Of a stretch of DNA of 64,000 bases, positions 1 through 8,669 are shown piece by piece. The position numbers and the translations under genes are program-made. The stretch's first letter is position 1. Every line of letters starts with the position of its first letter. This stretch comes from Oceanospirillum multiglobuliferum (GTDB lineage Bacteria; Pseudomonadota; Gammaproteobacteria; Pseudomonadales; Halomonadaceae): positions 64,253 through 128,252 of the forward strand of contig NZ_FUXG01000011.1 of the NCBI RefSeq assembly GCF_900167095.1, given 5' to 3'. The notes under the pieces were generated by a model. It searched no databases, had not been told where the DNA came from, and saw only the letters and a list, made by a program, of their open reading frames with translations.

Positions 1-272
1 CCCGCCCAAGTTTTAACCAATCGGGCGGCGATAACCAACGCTTCTATCTCATCTTTGGTGAACATGATAGGTGGGATGTCAAAACCGTGGCGCAGTACAT
101 AGCCAACTCCGGCTTCACCTTCGATGGGGACGCCAGAGAGCATTAAGTCCTGAATGTCACGGTAGATGGTGCGCTCGGAAACTTCGAGCTTTTCCGCCAA
201 CCATTTCGCCGTAGTTAAACGACGGTTACGCAGGTATTGGATGATTTGGAAAAGACGGTCTGCCCGGCGCAC
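1..272 (-). CDS. YafY-type HTH/WYL transcriptional regulator (3' end cut by window edge)
   Basis: Only the first 90 residues lie in the window. They form a DeoR-like winged helix (about residues 3-55, with a typical recognition-helix stretch SERTIYRDI), followed by the linker into a WYL effector domain (GVGYVLRHGF). This is the standard layout of YafY-family repressors. The start is a GTG at 272 because an AGGAG sits six bases upstream and the HTH begins at once. It lies 30 bases downstream of the VOC gene on the same strand, so the two are probably co-transcribed and the regulator may control that gene. The family assignment is firm; the ligand and targets are unknown. Confidence 0.85.
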   Translation of the reverse strand, partial: MRRADRLFQIIQYLRNRRLTTAKWLAEKLEVSERTIYRDIQDLMLSGVPIEGEAGVGYVLRHGFDIPPIMFTKDEIEALVIAARLVKTWA

Positions 273-302
273 GCGAATCTCCTAACTTTATGGCGAAGTA
301 AG

Positions 303-683
303 TTATAACATGGAGTGAATACCGAGGCGGTTACCTTCGGTGTCCATAAAGTGGGCGATGTAGCCAATTTCATCACTCAGATGGATTTTAGGTAGCAGCA
401 CTTTACCACCCGCTGCTTCGACTTTCGATAAAACAACCGCCAGATCAGCCCCGCCATTTAAGTAGACGATGCAGCCATCTGATGAGGGTTTAAAACCTTC
501 ACCGTGAATTACGGCACCGGAAACTTCGGCTTTATTATTATGGGGGAAAAGTCCCATCCGAAGTTCTGCCATATCGAAGTTTTCAAGCTCCACCTCAAAA
601 ATGCTCTGGTAAAAGCTGACTGCACGATCAAAATCGGTGGATGGGATCTCAAACCATACGGCGATATTGGTTTTATGTTCCAT
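303..683 (-). CDS. VOC-family (glyoxalase/bleomycin-resistance fold) protein
   Basis: 126 residues forming two beta-alpha-beta-beta-beta modules of the vicinal-oxygen-chelate fold. The first module starts with WFEIPSTDFDRAVSFYQSIF and the second holds AAGGKVLLPK and ends with the typical MDTEGNRLGIHS. Members are small cytoplasmic dimers that bind a metal or a small ligand; without a conserved substrate pocket the reaction cannot be named. It is the probable first gene of an operon with the WYL regulator 30 bases downstream. A 9-bp perfect dyad (748-771) lies upstream of its start and could be an operator. Confidence 0.85.
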   Translation of the reverse strand: MEHKTNIAVWFEIPSTDFDRAVSFYQSIFEVELENFDMAELRMGLFPHNNKAEVSGAVIHGEGFKPSSDGCIVYLNGGADLAVVLSKVEAAGGKVLLPKIHLSDEIGYIAHFMDTEGNRLGIHSML

Positions 684-747
684 TGCGGATACTCCATGTT
701 GCTGTTTGGGGTGTTGTTAAATTTGACCTGTGCAGTGTAATGCAGGG

Positions 748-771
748 CTACTGACAGCATGGTGTCAGTAG
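748..771. promoter_or_regulatory. 9-bp inverted repeat between VOC gene and radD
   Basis: CTACTGACA, six bases, TGTCAGTAG. A perfect dyad in the divergent region between the VOC gene (leftward) and radD (rightward). No T-tract follows, so an operator for a dimeric regulator such as the adjacent WYL protein is more likely than a terminator. This is inference only. Confidence 0.35.
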
Positions 772-876
772 TGTTGTCTTGGAGGGCAGTTTTTTAATAA
801 CTGAGAATCCATACAGTCTTTTTCTGCAAGATTTGCTATCATCTCTTTTTCGTTCATCACTTGATAAAAGCCTGTT

Positions 877-2628
877 ATGACCACGCCTTTCACCCTTCGC
901 CCATATCAGCAGGAAGCCGTTGATGCCACGATAAAGCATTTTCGCAAGTCGAATACGGCGGCTGTGATTGTGCTGCCCACGGGTGCGGGCAAAAGCTTGG
1001 TGATTGCCGAGTTGGCGCGGTTGGCGCGGCGTAAAATTCTGGTGCTGACCCATGTGAAAGAGTTGGTGGAACAAAACCATGCCAAGTACCAAAGTTATGG
1101 TTTAACAGGCAGCATCTTCTCCGCAGGGTTAAAGCGCAAAGACAACCAGCATCAGGTGACTTTTGCCAGTGTGCAGTCGGTGGCGGCTAACTTAGAGCAG
1201 TTCAATCAGGAATACTCATTGCTGATCATTGATGAGTGCCATCGGGTGAGCGGTGATGACAGCAGCCAGTATCAGCGCATTATCGAATTGCTGCGCCAAC
1301 AAAATCCCGCGCTTAAAGTATTGGGACTCACCGCCACGCCTTATCGGTTGGGAATGGGGTGGATCTACCGCTATCACTATCGAGGATTTGTGCGCAGTGA
1401 AGAGGACAAACCTTTTCAGCACTGCATTTATGAACTGCCTTTGAGCTACATGATCCATCGGGGCTATCTCACCAAACCTGTATTGGTGGATGCTGCGGTG
1501 GCGCAATATGATTTTTCATCACTGTCTCAAAACCGTTTTGGCGAATATGCTGAAAAAGAGGTCAATCAACTGCTGGGCAAATATCAGCGAGTCACCCGCG
1601 CCATTATCGAACAAGTAGTAGAACTGGCGATGCAACGCAAAGCCGTAATGATTTTTGCCGCCACGGTAGAGCATGCCAAAGAGATCACAGGCTATCTACC
1701 GGAACCGCAAACCGCGTTAATTACAGGCGCCACTGATCTGAAAGAGCGCGACCGTTTGATACAAAGTTTTAAACAACGTCAGTTGAAATATCTGGTCAAT
1801 GTTTCAGTGCTCACCACAGGTTTTGATGCACCTCATGTGGATGTCATCGCCATATTGCGCCCCACTCAGTCGGTGAGTTTGTATCAGCAAATTGTCGGGC
1901 GCGGCCTGCGTTTGGATGAAGGCAAAACCGACTGTTTAGTGATGGATTACGCAGGTAACAACGTCAACCTGCATCACCCCGAAGTGGGCGAAAAGAAACC
2001 CAATCCCGATAGCCAACCTGTACAAGTGTTCTGCCCCGGTTGTGGATTTGCCAATATCTTTTGGGGCAAAACCGACAGTGCAGGCCATGTGATAGAACAC
2101 TACGGACGCCGTTGTCAGGGGCTGCTAGAACCTGTCGAGGAAAACGAGCGACCAGAACAATGCGACTATCGGTTTCGCTTCAAAGCCTGTCCACACTGCG
2201 GGGCTGAAAATGACATTGCCGCCCGAAACTGCCATCAATGCAAAAAAGCCATTATCGACCCTGATGATCAGTTAAAAGACGCCCTAAAGCTGAAAGATGC
2301 GATGGTGATTCGGTGCGCGGGTATCAGCTTAAACACCAGTGAGAGCAAACTCAAAATCACCTATCAAGGAGAAGATGGAGAGGAGCTGAGCGAATCGTTT
2401 GATTTCAGTAAACCTGCACAGCGCCATGTCTTTAACACCCTGTTTGGGCGACGTTTAGCCAACGGCCAAACCCCGCTAACGTTCAAAACCCTTGAAGAGG
2501 TCTTGCAGCTGCAATCCCTACTGCCTGCACCAGATTTTGTGATTGCCCGTAAACAAAAACACTACTGGCAGGTGCAGGAGCGTATTTTTGATTATCAGGG
2601 CAATTACCGAAAGGCCAATGAGATTTAG
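877..2628 (+). CDS. radD: RadD (YejH) superfamily 2 DNA repair helicase
   Basis: 583 residues, close to the usual 586 of E. coli RadD and recognisably collinear with it. Seen: Walker A PTGAGKS at 34-40, Walker B DECH at 119-122, motif III-like GLTATP near 150-155, the second RecA domain with [12 protein letters not shown] and the arginine-finger motif [11 protein letters not shown]-terminal zinc-binding part has CPGC at 386-389, then CPHC at 438-441 and CHQC at 452-455. RadD is an SSB-interacting ATPase that helps double-strand break repair and limits RecA-dependent crossover products. It is transcribed away from the VOC operon; the start ATG is the one that begins the conserved N-terminus [12 protein letters not shown]. 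Confidence 0.95.
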   Translation: MTTPFTLRPYQQEAVDATIKHFRKSNTAAVIVLPTGAGKSLVIAELARLARRKILVLTHVKELVEQNHAKYQSYGLTGSIFSAGLKRKDNQHQVTFASVQSVAANLEQFNQEYSLLIIDECHRVSGDDSSQYQRIIELLRQQNPALKVLGLTATPYRLGMGWIYRYHYRGFVRSEEDKPFQHCIYELPLSYMIHRGYLTKPVLVDAAVAQYDFSSLSQNRFGEYAEKEVNQLLGKYQRVTRAIIEQVVELAMQRKAVMIFAATVEHAKEITGYLPEPQTALITGATDLKERDRLIQSFKQRQLKYLVNVSVLTTGFDAPHVDVIAILRPTQSVSLYQQIVGRGLRLDEGKTDCLVMDYAGNNVNLHHPEVGEKKPNPDSQPVQVFCPGCGFANIFWGKTDSAGHVIEHYGRRCQGLLEPVEENERPEQCDYRFRFKACPHCGAENDIAARNCHQCKKAIIDPDDQLKDALKLKDAMVIRCAGISLNTSESKLKITYQGEDGEELSESFDFSKPAQRHVFNTLFGRRLANGQTPLTFKTLEEVLQLQSLLPAPDFVIARKQKHYWQVQERIFDYQGNYRKANEI

Positions 2629-2947
2629 GGATTATGAGAAGGCTAAAAAACTTCCTCGCAACTTCTATAGGATGGAAGAGGATGAGACTTAAGGTGCAGT
2701 TTACCGATTGTAGGGCTTGGGATAGACTGCAAATTCAAGTAATTATGAAAAGTAGGCTCGAAATTACAAGTGCCTGCTGCTCAGAGCCGAATAACGCACA
2801 AAAGCGTTTAGCAGGGAGGCTGCCAGATCAGAAAATGGATTTTTCCTTCTTATCAAAATCTTTCCTTAAAAGCTGCCGATATTTTGAAACCGGTGACGTG
2901 TATCTGGCTGGAATTTTACAAGTCTAAATCAGTAGAGCGTAAAAAGA
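2629..2947. other. 319-bp stretch downstream of radD without a convincing gene
   Basis: A plus-strand ORF (2634-2927, 97 codons) begins six bases after the radD stop but has no ribosome binding site, no recognisable domain and an amino-acid mix typical of chance reading. A different frame encodes a charged 20-codon peptide (DYEKAKKLPRNFYRMEEDET) before a stop, which could be the debris of a former gene. I see no terminator for radD here. Confidence 0.4.
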
Positions 2948-3337
2948 ATGGAATCATGTAACTGTGGCGATAAAGCTGAGATTGGTGCAACAGTAGACTT
3001 TCAATGCAAGATTTGTGAAAACACTATAGAAAGGTTTTCGATCAAAAAACCACTTAAAGCGGCCAGTTTAGCCGCAATACTTGCCTATGGTGGAAGTCAA
3101 TTTATTGATTACGCAATTACCGATAATCGCTATCCACTAGCGGTAGAGTCAGCAGTTTTAGAGGCATGCCATAGCGCATATCAGGAACCGTTATCCTATC
3201 AAGGTTTCGAATCGAAGAAGAAAATATGCCTTTGCGCTCTAGAGGAAACTATGAACGAAATTTCATATATTCGATACAAAGTGGATGAAAAAGGCTTTTT
3301 GAGAGCCTTTGAAAACAATGCAAAGGCATGCAAGTAG
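2948..3337 (+). CDS. Small membrane protein with N-terminal Cys pairs, unknown function
   Basis: 129 residues. The N-terminus has two cysteine pairs (CNC at 4-6 and CKIC at about 20-23) that could form a zinc ribbon. A short hydrophobic alanine-rich segment (about 36-50, LKAASLAAILAYGGSQFI) could span the membrane, and the rest is a soluble tail containing CLCALEETMNE and ending ENNAKACK. The remaining cysteines in the tail could form disulphides if it faces the periplasm. The ribosome binding site is weak (purine run AAAAAGA just before ATG). The gene ends in a strong terminator that overlaps its stop codon, so it is transcribed alone. I do not recognise a characterised family. Confidence 0.6.
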   Translation: MESCNCGDKAEIGATVDFQCKICENTIERFSIKKPLKAASLAAILAYGGSQFIDYAITDNRYPLAVESAVLEACHSAYQEPLSYQGFESKKKICLCALEETMNEISYIRYKVDEKGFLRAFENNAKACK

Positions 3338-3363
3338 CTTGAGCTTGCCCAAGCTACTTTTTT
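3334..3363 (+). terminator. Intrinsic terminator overlapping the stop codon of the 129-aa gene
   Basis: Perfect 8-bp stem GTAGCTTG / CAAGCTAC with an 8-base loop, followed by six T. The stem starts one base before the TAG stop of the upstream gene. Confidence 0.85.
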
Positions 3364-3365
3364 AA

Positions 3366-3455
3366 CTAGTCTCCGAAATAATTGTCGTTGTTTGGATTAT
3401 TAATATCTGACCAAAGATCTAATTCCTCGTCAGACATTGTTGACGTATCGGGCAT
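3366..3455 (-). CDS. 29-residue acidic microprotein
   Basis: A 29-codon ORF with the strongest ribosome binding site of the patch (AGGAGG, six bases before ATG). The peptide begins MPDTSTMSDEELDLWSDINN and continues with PNNDNYFGD; it is very acidic, with no membrane segment or cysteine. Its Shine-Dalgarno overlaps the stop codon of the upstream SMP-like gene (TAAATAGGAGG), which indicates translational coupling. A stretch of the form N-P-N-N-x-x-Y also ends several short bacterial proteins that I recall only loosely. Function unknown. It is short, but the coupling and RBS make it more credible than a chance ORF. Confidence 0.6.
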   Translation of the reverse strand: MPDTSTMSDEELDLWSDINNPNNDNYFGD

Positions 3456-3463
3456 AAAACCTC

Positions 3464-3676
3464 CTATTTACTTTTTGGTGGGTTGTTGCCTCGACCACCA
3501 CCGGAGGGATTGCCTGTTTTACTTGGCCCATTTGGTGGTGGAGTTGAACCAGACTTACTTGCTGCAGACTGAGCTCGAGCAGCGAAAGAGCCTTTAGGAA
3601 CAGAGCCACCGTTTGATACTGCAGTTGCAGATTGAATTCGTGCAGCAGCGGCTTTCGACATTGTATTCTTGGTCAT
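3464..3676 (-). CDS. 70-aa SMP-like (seed-maturation-type) small protein
   Basis: The first half carries two similar motifs, AAAARIQSATA and FAARAQSAASK, separated by GGSVPKGS. This alternation of AAxxQSA and a Gly-Gly turn is the signature of the SMP domain of plant late-embryogenesis proteins, also seen in short bacterial proteins. The second half is a disordered, Pro/Gly/Ser/Asn-rich tail. GGAG lies seven bases before the ATG. The next gene (29 codons) starts just after its stop and uses an RBS that overlaps it. A link to desiccation or stress is only a family analogy; function is not shown. Confidence 0.6.
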   Translation of the reverse strand: MTKNTMSKAAAARIQSATAVSNGGSVPKGSFAARAQSAASKSGSTPPPNGPSKTGNPSGGGRGNNPPKSK

Positions 3677-3753
3677 TATTTACTCCCATTGAATAAAGGT
3701 TTACTGCTCCCGCTGGAGCAGTGTCTGGAATATAACAAAGGTGCTAGGGACAA

Positions 3754-4095
3754 ATGGGGACAACAGAAACACAAGTAGAAATTAAAAGACTGCTAGGCAA
3801 GCTTAAATGGTCACAAAAAAGACTAGGCCGAGAATTTTATTATGCTAAGCATGAATACGAGAATGACCCTAATGAGATCATTCGCTATGAGGAAAAAGTG
3901 AAAAAAGACCTTTCAAGGGAAAGCACCAAACTTGAGGTCCTGCAGTCTTATTTGGATATAATTGCTCAACATAATGAGTTCCAAAAATTAGATTTAGTTA
4001 TTCCTATTTACAAAAGAAGCAGCATATTGAGTGAAGAAATGGAGATGGGAATGGCTGATATATCAGAATTAATTAACAAGATGACGTCTGATTAA
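3754..4095 (+). CDS. 113-aa charged protein of unknown function
   Basis: Strongly charged and largely helical, with no cysteines or membrane segment. The opening, KRLLGKLKWSQKRLGREFYY, resembles a helix-turn-helix start, and the middle (residues about 40-60) is a Lys/Glu-rich helix. It is divergent from the SMP-like/29-aa pair, with 77 bases between the two starts, so both may share a control region. RBS: GGG four bases upstream. Homologues of this shape are often left as hypothetical; I cannot name a function. Confidence 0.6.
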   Translation: MGTTETQVEIKRLLGKLKWSQKRLGREFYYAKHEYENDPNEIIRYEEKVKKDLSRESTKLEVLQSYLDIIAQHNEFQKLDLVIPIYKRSSILSEEMEMGMADISELINKMTSD

Positions 4096-4161
4096 ATTTC
4101 TTGTAAGAAAGCGCTGCTGTCAGATCAATTTTTAGCAACGCACGGTTCTAGCACTCTAGCC

Positions 4162-4199
4162 CTTTGATGCTGTGAAAAAACTCCTTCACAGCATCAAAG
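4162..4199. terminator. 15-bp perfect hairpin between the 113-aa gene and the RND pump
   Basis: CTTTGATGCTGTGAA and its exact reverse complement are separated by eight bases. No long T-tract follows on either strand, but it lies between the stops of two convergent genes, so a bidirectional terminator or transcript-end stem is the simplest reading. Confidence 0.55.
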
Positions 4200-4222
4200 T
4201 GTCAAAACCCAATATTCAGAAC

Positions 4223-7200
4223 TTACTCGTAATCCGGCTCTGGCAGATGCGGCAGTTTCTGCACAATGTAGGTGTATACCGTTGGCACCACATACAAGGT
4301 TAGGATCGTACCGAAGGTTAAGCCCCCTACAATCACCCAACCAATGGCCTGACGGCTTTCTGCCCCTGCGCCAGTGGCGAGTGCCAGTGGTACGTTACCC
4401 AGCACCATTGCGCCTGTGGTCATGAGGATCGGGCGTAAGCGCAGCACTGAGGCTTCGACAATGGCGTCAAACTTTTCACGCCCCGATTCACGCAGTTGGT
4501 TGGCAAACTCGGTCATTAAGATACCGTGTTTGGTGATCAAACCAATGAGGGTGATCAAGCCGATCTGGCTGTAGACGTTTAAGGTGCCACCGGTCATTTT
4601 CATGGTCAGTAACGCCCCTAAGATTGCCAAAGGCACGGTGAGCATGATCACCATAGGTGAGCGGAAGCTTTCAAACTGTGCCGCTAATACCAAGTAGATG
4701 AACAACAGCGCTAGGGCAAAGGTGACCATTAACGAGCTGCCAGAGGTCATAAACTCACGGGCTTGGCCGCTGTAATCCAACTGCACCCCTGTGATGTTCA
4801 ACTCTTTGGCGGTGGTTTCTACGGTTTCAGCCAACCACGCCAGTGCTTCACCTTGGGTTAAACCGGGGGTTAAGCTGGCTTGAATGGTGGCAGAGCGCAG
4901 TTTGTTAAAGTGGTTCAGCGCCCTTGGTGCCACGTTTTCAGAAACGGTCACTAAGTTTGACAGCTGTACCATTTGCCCTGTGCTGGCGCGTACATAGATG
5001 GCCGACAATGATGACGGGGTGGCACGATCTACATCGGCTACTTTCACGATCACGTCGTACTGCTCGTTGCCTTGTTTGTAACGGGTCACGGTGCGACCGC
5101 CTAACAAGGTTTCTAAGGTACGGGTAATTTCTGAAACCGATACACCTACCGCGGCGGCTTTATCACGGTTGATGTTGACCTGTAGCTGAGGTTTGTTCAG
5201 TTTTAAGTCCACATCGGGGTTGGCCAGTTTACCGCTGGCATAGACTTTACCCATTACCGCGCCCACTAGCTTTTGTAGTTCGGCAAAGTCGCCTGTGGTT
5301 TGCACCACCAGCTCAATCGGGCGTGCTATCGGGCTTTGGCCTAATGAAGCAGGGGTGATTGGGAATGACATAATCCCCGTGATCCCCGCAAACATAGGGC
5401 CACGTAGGCTACCTGCGATGGCTTGAGAGCTGCGCTCACGGGCTTCCCAGTCGGTTAAACCCGCAAAGGAGATGATGTTGCTTTCTGTGGGGAATAAACC
5501 CGTGATCACAAAGTAGCGTTCAATTTCGGGAACGCCTGCAAACACTCCTTCGATGCGGCGGCTGTATTGGTCTAAAAACTCGGTGGTAGAACCTTCAGGA
5601 CCAATACCAAAACCGATGATGGTGCCACGGTCTTCAACAGGGGAAAGCTCAGACTGCAAGCTGTTAAAGCTGTAATACAAGCCGCCCATGCAGCTAAGGC
5701 CAACCAGTAAAACAAGTGGACGCGCTTTTAAACTGGCTTTGAGCGAGCGGCGATAGAGATTGCCAAGACCATCTAAAACTTTCTCCCCCCACAGATAAAA
5801 ACGTCCGTGGTTTTCATGTTTCAGTAAGCGTGAACACATCATCGGTGAGAGGGTCAGCGCCACAAAGCCAGACACCAATACAGCACCTGCCAGCGTTAAA
5901 GCGAACTCGGCAAACAGCTTACCTGTGCGGCCTTCGGTAAAGGCTAAAGGGGCAAATACAGCGGCTAAGGTGATGGTCATGGCGACCACGGCAAAGCCGA
6001 TCTCTTTCGCACCTTTAAAAGCGGCTTGAATCGGCTCCATGCCTTCTTCGATATGACGGTAGATGTTTTCCAACATCACAATGGCGTCATCCACCACCAA
6101 GCCAATCGCCATCACCATCGCCAATAGGGTTAAGGTGTTGATGGAATAGCCCAGTACATACATAAAGATAAAGGCACCGATCAGTGAGACTGGAATGGTG
6201 ACTAACGGAATCAAGGTGGCGCGGAAGGAGCGCAGGAACAGGAAGATCACCAAAATCACCAGCGCAACCGCTTCGATAATGGTGGTGTAAACGGCTTTGA
6301 TGGAGCGATCAATAAAGATCGAAGAATCATAGGCCACGTTAACTTTCATGCCTTCCGGCAATAGCGCCTCAATCTCAGGCGACATTTTGCGTACCGCTGC
6401 AGACACATCTAACGGGTTGGCAACCGACTGTTTCACAACCCCCAGTGCTACCGCTGTTTGGCCTTTAAAGCGCACGGTGCCTTGGTCGCTGGCACTGTCG
6501 ATACGCACACGGGCAACGTCGTGTAGACGCACCAGATAACCGTCGTTGTTTCGTAGAATCACCTGCTCAAACTGTTCTGGGGTTTGCAGATCAGTTTGTG
6601 TCAGTACGGTGAACTCTCGCGCGGCTGACTTAATCGTACCGGATGGCACCTCTAAGTTTTGGCTGCGCAGTGCGTTTTCAATATCAGATACCGTCACGCC
6701 ATAAGCGGTCATACGCGCCTGATCTAACCAGATTCGCATGGAGTAGCGGCGCTCACCAAAGATACGCACCTCTGCCACACCAGGAATGGTTTGCAGACGA
6801 TCCTTCACCAAGCGATCGGCATAATCGGTCATCTGTAGCGGGGTGTGGTTCGGGCTTGAGAACGCCAGATACATAATCGGCTGTGCGTTGGCTTCAACCT
6901 TAGCAACAATAGGCTCGTCAATATCCGCCGGCATACGGCCGCGCACTCGACCTACACGGTCGCGCACGTCAGAGGCGGCATTATCCGCATCACGATCCAG
7001 CTTGAAGTTGATCGTGATCTGGCTTTTGCCTGAGCTGGAGGCTGAGGTCATAAAGTCGATGCCTTCAATGCCCGATAGAGAATCTTCCAGCACGTTGGTG
7101 ACTTGCGACTCAATAATACTGGCGTTAGCGCCGGTATAAGTGGTGGTCACCGAAACCGTAGGCACGTCAATATTGGGATATTCCCGCACCGACAAACGGT

Positions 7201-7288
7201 CAAAGGTGATGATCCCCAGTAGTAGCAACAGTAAGCTCATTACTGTCGCCAGTACGGGGCGTTTGATGGAGATTTCAGACAAGACCAT
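4223..7288 (-). CDS. RND-family (HAE1) multidrug efflux transporter, inner-membrane subunit
   Basis: 1021 residues, normal for the AcrB/MexB superfamily. It starts with ISIKRPVLATVMSLLLLLLG (first membrane helix), has the TM4 acidic pair in GLVVDDAIVMLENIYRH that carries protons, and the second hydrophobic bundle near the C-terminus (LVLAAQFESFRSPMVIMLTV). Such pumps take up drugs, detergents or fatty acids from the periplasm and outer leaflet and drive them out through an adaptor and outer-membrane channel using the proton gradient. The adaptor gene is 11 bases upstream; no outer-membrane factor is in the operon, so a TolC-type protein elsewhere must serve. RBS AAGGAG precedes the ATG. Substrate cannot be read from sequence. 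Confidence 0.92.
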   Translation of the reverse strand: MVLSEISIKRPVLATVMSLLLLLLGIITFDRLSVREYPNIDVPTVSVTTTYTGANASIIESQVTNVLEDSLSGIEGIDFMTSASSSGKSQITINFKLDRDADNAASDVRDRVGRVRGRMPADIDEPIVAKVEANAQPIMYLAFSSPNHTPLQMTDYADRLVKDRLQTIPGVAEVRIFGERRYSMRIWLDQARMTAYGVTVSDIENALRSQNLEVPSGTIKSAAREFTVLTQTDLQTPEQFEQVILRNNDGYLVRLHDVARVRIDSASDQGTVRFKGQTAVALGVVKQSVANPLDVSAAVRKMSPEIEALLPEGMKVNVAYDSSIFIDRSIKAVYTTIIEAVALVILVIFLFLRSFRATLIPLVTIPVSLIGAFIFMYVLGYSINTLTLLAMVMAIGLVVDDAIVMLENIYRHIEEGMEPIQAAFKGAKEIGFAVVAMTITLAAVFAPLAFTEGRTGKLFAEFALTLAGAVLVSGFVALTLSPMMCSRLLKHENHGRFYLWGEKVLDGLGNLYRRSLKASLKARPLVLLVGLSCMGGLYYSFNSLQSELSPVEDRGTIIGFGIGPEGSTTEFLDQYSRRIEGVFAGVPEIERYFVITGLFPTESNIISFAGLTDWEARERSSQAIAGSLRGPMFAGITGIMSFPITPASLGQSPIARPIELVVQTTGDFAELQKLVGAVMGKVYASGKLANPDVDLKLNKPQLQVNINRDKAAAVGVSVSEITRTLETLLGGRTVTRYKQGNEQYDVIVKVADVDRATPSSLSAIYVRASTGQMVQLSNLVTVSENVAPRALNHFNKLRSATIQASLTPGLTQGEALAWLAETVETTAKELNITGVQLDYSGQAREFMTSGSSLMVTFALALLFIYLVLAAQFESFRSPMVIMLTVPLAILGALLTMKMTGGTLNVYSQIGLITLIGLITKHGILMTEFANQLRESGREKFDAIVEASVLRLRPILMTTGAMVLGNVPLALATGAGAESRQAIGWVIVGGLTFGTILTLYVVPTVYTYIVQKLPHLPEPDYE

Positions 7289-7299
7289 GCAAAAACTCC

Positions 7300-8379
7300 T
7301 TATTGACCACTGGTCGCTGCGGGGGCTTTAGGCAGATTGATCGGCATAGCCGCTGCCCCCGGACGTAGCTTCATTTGGCCTGCAGTGACAACGATATCCC
7401 CTGCATTTAAGCCCTCTACCACCTGTACACGGCCACGCTCACGAATGCCTAAACGCACGGGACTGATTTTAACTTTGCCCTCAACCAAGGTGTAAATCAG
7501 CTGTGCGTTACCTTGTGGTACTAGGGCTTCTTCTTGCACCATCAAGACGTTGTCTAAGGTTTGCAGCTGTAAATTCACTCGAGCAAACAAACCTGGGCGT
7601 AACTTACGCGCACTGTTATCGACACGGGCGACTACTTTTACGCTGCGGCCATTGGTGTCGACCTCTGGTGAGATTGCAAACACTTCACCCGTGAAAACCT
7701 CACCCAGCACCGCATCTAACTTCACATCCACTTTTTGCCCTACTGCCAAGCTGGTCAGGTAAAGCTCAGGTACACGAAACTCAACTCGTAGCGGGTCAAT
7801 GGCGACTAGGTTAACCAAAGCTTGGCCGGGGGTGACATATTCACCCAAACTGACCGAGCGCAAACCCACTAAGCCATCAAATGATGCCGTTAGGTTCATC
7901 TGTGCAACACGCTCTTTGGCAAGGCTGACGCTGGCCTCATCAATTTGTAGTTTGGCCTGTGCGGTGTCACGGGCATTTTCACTGCCTGCATTGCGGCTGT
8001 ATAGCTCATCTGCCCGTTTGAATTCGATCTGGCTTAAGCTACGGCTGGCTTCTGCCTTTTTCAGTTCGGCCCGTTGGATTGAGCTGTCCATCGTAAAAAG
8101 GGTTTGGCCCCGTTGAATCAACTGGCCCTCTTTAAAATTAATACTGGCAATACGGCCTGATACTTCTGGGCTGATCATAACGGATTCGTTAGCACTTAAA
8201 GAGCCGACCAGTTCAACACTACGAATTAGGGTTTCTGGCTGCACAATTTGTGCTTCAACAGGCATCGCTGGCATTTTAGGTTTTTCAGCTGCGAGTGCAG
8301 AAGAGGCCGCTAACGGGCTAAGTAAACTAAGCAGCAGCGCTGAATGGGATAGTAAGTTGCGGGGTAAAATTGTTTTCAT
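7300..8379 (-). CDS. RND efflux periplasmic adaptor (membrane fusion protein)
   Basis: 359 residues. A signal peptide (hydrophobic LLSHSALLLSLLSPLAASSALAA) leads to a periplasmic protein with the standard adaptor order: beta-barrel/lipoyl half-motif (VSGRIASINFKEGQLIQRGQ), a short helical hairpin (about residues 100-160), the second lipoyl half (ASFDGLVGLRSVSLGEYV) and a C-terminal membrane-proximal domain. It bridges the inner-membrane RND pump encoded 11 bases downstream to an outer-membrane channel. The stretch between the start and the next gene (8380-8669) should hold the operon promoter. Confidence 0.9.
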   Translation of the reverse strand: MKTILPRNLLSHSALLLSLLSPLAASSALAAEKPKMPAMPVEAQIVQPETLIRSVELVGSLSANESVMISPEVSGRIASINFKEGQLIQRGQTLFTMDSSIQRAELKKAEASRSLSQIEFKRADELYSRNAGSENARDTAQAKLQIDEASVSLAKERVAQMNLTASFDGLVGLRSVSLGEYVTPGQALVNLVAIDPLRVEFRVPELYLTSLAVGQKVDVKLDAVLGEVFTGEVFAISPEVDTNGRSVKVVARVDNSARKLRPGLFARVNLQLQTLDNVLMVQEEALVPQGNAQLIYTLVEGKVKISPVRLGIRERGRVQVVEGLNAGDIVVTAGQMKLRPGAAAMPINLPKAPAATSGQ

Positions 8380-8552
8380 AACAGGCCTCTGCGGGTTCCT
8401 TGAGTTAACTCGGCGTGTAGCAAATAAAGCAGTAGATCAATAAGAAGGGGCAAAATTTGCTCTGCTGCTGAAACATAATGTTCAAAGGAAGTAAGTGATC
8501 AAAACATCAAAATAACACCATTCAATTAAGGACGTTAGTGGGATGCTTTGAG

Positions 8553-8577
8553 CCGTTGAGATACTCATGCTCAACGG
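8553..8577. promoter_or_regulatory. 8-bp dyad upstream of the efflux operon
   Basis: CCGTTGAG, nine bases, CTCAACGG. It lies 170 bases upstream of the adaptor start and 93 bases downstream of the TauE/SafE stop. No T-tract follows, so it could be an operator for the efflux operon or a weak terminator stem of the upstream gene. Confidence 0.35.
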
Positions 8578-8669
8578 TGCACGACATCATACCCAGCTTT
8601 AGCATAGGCGACATATGAAACAATTAATCATAATCGTTTTAAACATTAATATGCGCGCTTGATGTCGTA

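Noticed and set aside
2634-2927. 97-codon ORF right after radD
   Set aside because: No RBS, no recognisable motif and chance-like composition.
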